This document shows, one piece after another, positions 40,139 through 42,264 of a stretch of 42,264 nucleotides of DNA (position 1 is the stretch's first letter; the number at the start of each line of letters is the position of its first letter). Below the pieces are notes generated by a model. It worked only from the letters and a program-made list of their open reading frames with translations, had not been told where the DNA came from and did not search any database. Both the position numbers and the translations under genes were made by a program. This DNA comes from Desulfobacteraceae bacterium (GTDB taxonomy: Bacteria; Desulfobacterota; DSM-4660; Desulfatiglandales; Desulfatiglandaceae), in the NCBI GenBank assembly GCA_016844935.1, contig JAERTK010000322.1, forward strand, positions 1 to 42,264, written 5' to 3'.

Positions 40139-42091
40139 ATGCGCGTATCCTCAAGATCTGTTTTTCACACCTTTTTTATCGGGCTCATTTTCTTTCAGCA
40201 ACTTTTTCTCTTTCGGCCGGTTCTGGCCGAAAGAGGGTCTTCAACCCCTTCACCGCTTTTTCAATTCATTTACATTGATGCCAACGTGGGGGGCTCAAGC
40301 GGCGGTCACAGTGCGCTGCGCATCCATAACACCGTCTATCACTTCCAATATTTCCCCGACGGGCTTTTCAAACTGGTTCGGGAACAATGGCCCTATTTCC
40401 GGTATATCTATAACGATCTGGAAAACCGAACCCTTTATGTGGCCCACATCCATATAGAAAACCCTGATCTTCAATTACTCAAGGAGTACCTGGACCGATA
40501 CTATCTGACCCAGAAAGCCCATATGGCACGCCTGGACGAGCTATCTGGGGACACAGTACTTTTAAAAGATCTGAGCCGGGAGCATTTCCGGATGTCCGTC
40601 AACGGTGCGGGGCTCTTTTCCCTGGATGCCCCTTCCAATAAGTTCAGTACCCTGCTGAAGTCGGCCGTTATCAATACCTATGGCGAAGATTATTTAGAAC
40701 GTGCCATGGAAACCCTGGACCACAGACTTTCAAAGATTCCGCTTGTGGCCTCCAAAGTAACACCCCATAAGATCGCCCGCGATGTCTATCCCCCGGCGAT
40801 GACAGGCTTTTCAAAAAAATATGCTGAAAATCGGCTTAAACACACCGCCCTAAACGTTTTAAATGGCGCATTGCCCGTCCAAAAGCTGGAACTGATGGAT
40901 ATGGATCATTTCGTTCGTCCAGGCGACAGACAGGGCTTGACACGAAATGAGCGGAACAAACTTTCAGCCTATGCTGAAACCCTCAAATCATCCGTGATCC
41001 GTCTGGCGACCTCCAGCCGGCCTGATTGGGGATACCCTTTGCTGTTGGCCAATGCCAGATATCAGGCGGTCATGGAGTCCCTCAAACAAAACAGGCTCTA
41101 TCTGCTGGACCCTTTTCCGGAGTCCGCCAAATCCGTGGCCCCCAAAACATTGGCGGGAGACCCAACGGTAACAGAAAAACTCGCTGATCGTGCTTGGCGA
41201 AAGTACTGGGATATACGCCGCAATGCCTTTGCCGGGCCATCTTTGGATAACCGGGCCCTGGATGAACGGGCCTACAACCGGTTGGAGGAAGGTGCCGGGC
41301 GTTTTGCCGAACTAGAAAAGGGGCGTTTGACCGGTAACGCCCTTCGTGTCGCCTACGGCAGGCTCATACCATCCCGGTCCGGAGCGGTCCCCCTGCCCGT
41401 TCCCGAACTTTCACAACAGACCCTGAACCAGTTACTGAATGAGGCCCGCCTGAACCAGGACATATACAGTGCTCAACTAAAGCGCTGCTACCCCTACGAC
41501 CTCATCGACAACAACTGTGCCACCGAACTCATTCGGAGCATCAATGCCCCGTTTAAAAGCCAGGACCGGGTCACAAAAGCCCTGGGGGGGGAAATCGTGC
41601 CGGGTGGAAATCTTAGTTTCATCCCTTCCCGCCTGTTTGGCCTTGTGAAAGACCGTTTTCGGATCACTGAAGTTCATATGCTGCCCGGTTACAGAAAGCG
41701 GATGTTGTTGCGAAAAGGCCAGAATGAACCCGAAAACACGGGCCTCTATTTTCGTGAGTGCAACACACTCACATCCACCCTCTACCCCGGTGCGGCTGGG
41801 GATACGCCTTTTCTTTTTTTTACCGATGACGTGGTCTGGATTCGTCCGGTTTATGGGGCCCTAAACGGGGCTTATGGCCTGATTGCCGCGGCTCTGGGCA
41901 TTTTTACCCTGCCAGTGGACGGCGGTGATTTGTCCCTGGCCGGCCTAAAAGGGACGCTTTACAGCCTGCCCGAGCTCTTTTTCTTTAACATCCGAAAGGG
42001 AAGTTACAATTATGTGGACGACCCTGCCGATTCCGAAATCGGAACGCTGGAACGCTCCGCCCCCGCATTTGCCCGGCATGTATACCCATAA
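40139..42091 (+). CDS. Large secreted DUF4105-like protein, possible papain-like hydrolase
   Basis: 650 residues with a signal peptide (FHTFFIGLIFFQQLFLFRPVLA). Near the N-terminus, DANVGGSSGGHSALRIHNTVYHFQYFPDGLFKLVREQWPYF resembles the DUF4105 N-terminus (GHTAL...FxYG.F). Near residue 456, YPYDLIDNNCATELI matches the NNCxT motif of the same group. A His early and a Cys late is the order of a permuted NlpC/P60/LRAT-like thiol hydrolase, so a lipid or peptide hydrolase is possible. The middle 300 residues are helical. The C-terminus has hydrophobic stretches. This assignment is by eye and moderate. It is preceded by the lipoprotein gene. Confidence 0.75.
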   Translation: MRVSSRSVFHTFFIGLIFFQQLFLFRPVLAERGSSTPSPLFQFIYIDANVGGSSGGHSALRIHNTVYHFQYFPDGLFKLVREQWPYFRYIYNDLENRTLYVAHIHIENPDLQLLKEYLDRYYLTQKAHMARLDELSGDTVLLKDLSREHFRMSVNGAGLFSLDAPSNKFSTLLKSAVINTYGEDYLERAMETLDHRLSKIPLVASKVTPHKIARDVYPPAMTGFSKKYAENRLKHTALNVLNGALPVQKLELMDMDHFVRPGDRQGLTRNERNKLSAYAETLKSSVIRLATSSRPDWGYPLLLANARYQAVMESLKQNRLYLLDPFPESAKSVAPKTLAGDPTVTEKLADRAWRKYWDIRRNAFAGPSLDNRALDERAYNRLEEGAGRFAELEKGRLTGNALRVAYGRLIPSRSGAVPLPVPELSQQTLNQLLNEARLNQDIYSAQLKRCYPYDLIDNNCATELIRSINAPFKSQDRVTKALGGEIVPGGNLSFIPSRLFGLVKDRFRITEVHMLPGYRKRMLLRKGQNEPENTGLYFRECNTLTSTLYPGAAGDTPFLFFTDDVVWIRPVYGALNGAYGLIAAALGIFTLPVDGGDLSLAGLKGTLYSLPELFFFNIRKGSYNYVDDPADSEIGTLERSAPAFARHVYP

Positions 42092-42264
42092 CCGCCTGTG
42101 TCAAGAAAAATTGAGACCCAGCCGCACTGGATATTCGACATAAGCTCGGGCGCAAATAGCAAGTCCCATTTTGAAGTGTGTCATAGGTACCCAGAAGCTT
42201 TTTGGATCGTTTTTCGCAGTAGGTTGAAGGGGTAATAGGCTTGGACTTAACGATCACCGATCTC
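42092..42264. other. Terminal non-coding stretch
   Basis: 173 bp after the last gene. No convincing gene, RNA or repeat is seen. Short open frames on the minus strand overlap the preceding gene and look accidental; a gene beginning just past the edge cannot be excluded. Confidence 0.3.

Noticed and set aside
41985..42257. A 90-codon minus-strand frame at the right edge
   Set aside because: More than 100 bases of it lie over the end of the DUF4105-like gene, and it has no recognisable motif or ribosome-binding site.

Overview
The window looks like chromosomal DNA from a Desulfobacterota (deltaproteobacterial), Desulfobacterales-like anaerobe. This is inferred from gene content, since no rRNA or other marker is present. 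The supporting genes are a UGA-interrupted HesB/IscA gene best read as a selenoprotein, a URO-D/methyltransferase-family protein, a winged-helix/ferredoxin protein, a di-haem secreted protein, a radical SAM/B12-type protein, and Gram-negative envelope genes. Most of the window is densely packed housekeeping and envelope genes in short operons. I found no tRNA, rRNA, CRISPR array, insertion sequence or integrase.

Layout. (1) 1-2900, minus strand: an accessory patch with a DUF4143-type ATPase, an AbiEii-like nucleotidyltransferase with a small overlapping partner, and a BrnA-type antitoxin whose BrnT toxin survives only as a C-terminal remnant. (2) 3000-5500: a small lipoprotein, a small membrane protein and an APC-family permease. 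(3) 5650-10500: surface-glycan genes. A plus-strand operon of three glycosyltransferases, the middle one a GT10 fucosyltransferase-like enzyme, converges on a minus-strand pair of WaaE-like glycosyltransferase and O-antigen ligase. A DUF481 outer-membrane protein precedes that pair. (4) 11800-17600: a DUF4139 secreted protein, a LysM transglycosylase overlapping a flavin disulfide reductase, and a DUF547 protein. (5) 17640-21500: a URO-D-family protein behind a good sigma70 promoter, an HSL-type esterase, and a winged-helix/ferredoxin protein coupled to a Cys-rich protein. (6) 21600-28500: a REC-GAF-HD-GYP regulator, a YihY/BrkB protein, a YggS-type PLP protein, an unrecognised two-repeat protein, the HesB selenoprotein, rdgB and pgi. 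(7) 28600-31900: an OprO/P-like porin followed by a di-haem, calcium-loop protein, closed by a strong terminator. (8) 32100-36300: an HTH/periplasmic-binding-like regulator with a DUF374 acyltransferase, converging on a DUF2914 / CdaA-CdaR fusion / lytic transglycosylase operon. (9) 36600-42100: a pRiA4b ORF-3-like protein, an HD-domain protein, a radical SAM/B12-type protein, and a lipoprotein with a large DUF4105-like secreted protein.

How they work together. Envelope building and remodelling dominates: LPS glycan assembly and ligation, two lytic transglycosylases, outer-membrane porins, and c-di-AMP synthesis placed beside a wall hydrolase. Nucleotide second messengers appear twice, as c-di-AMP synthesis by CdaA and probable c-di-GMP breakdown by HD-GYP.

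The most unusual items are the HesB/IscA gene with an in-frame UGA at the conserved Cys, the single-chain fusion of CdaA with its regulator CdaR, the duplicated 'CQxG.F' protein at 25411, the porin/di-haem protein pair, and the DUF4105-like/lipoprotein pair. All functional statements come from reading motifs by eye; no database search was run.
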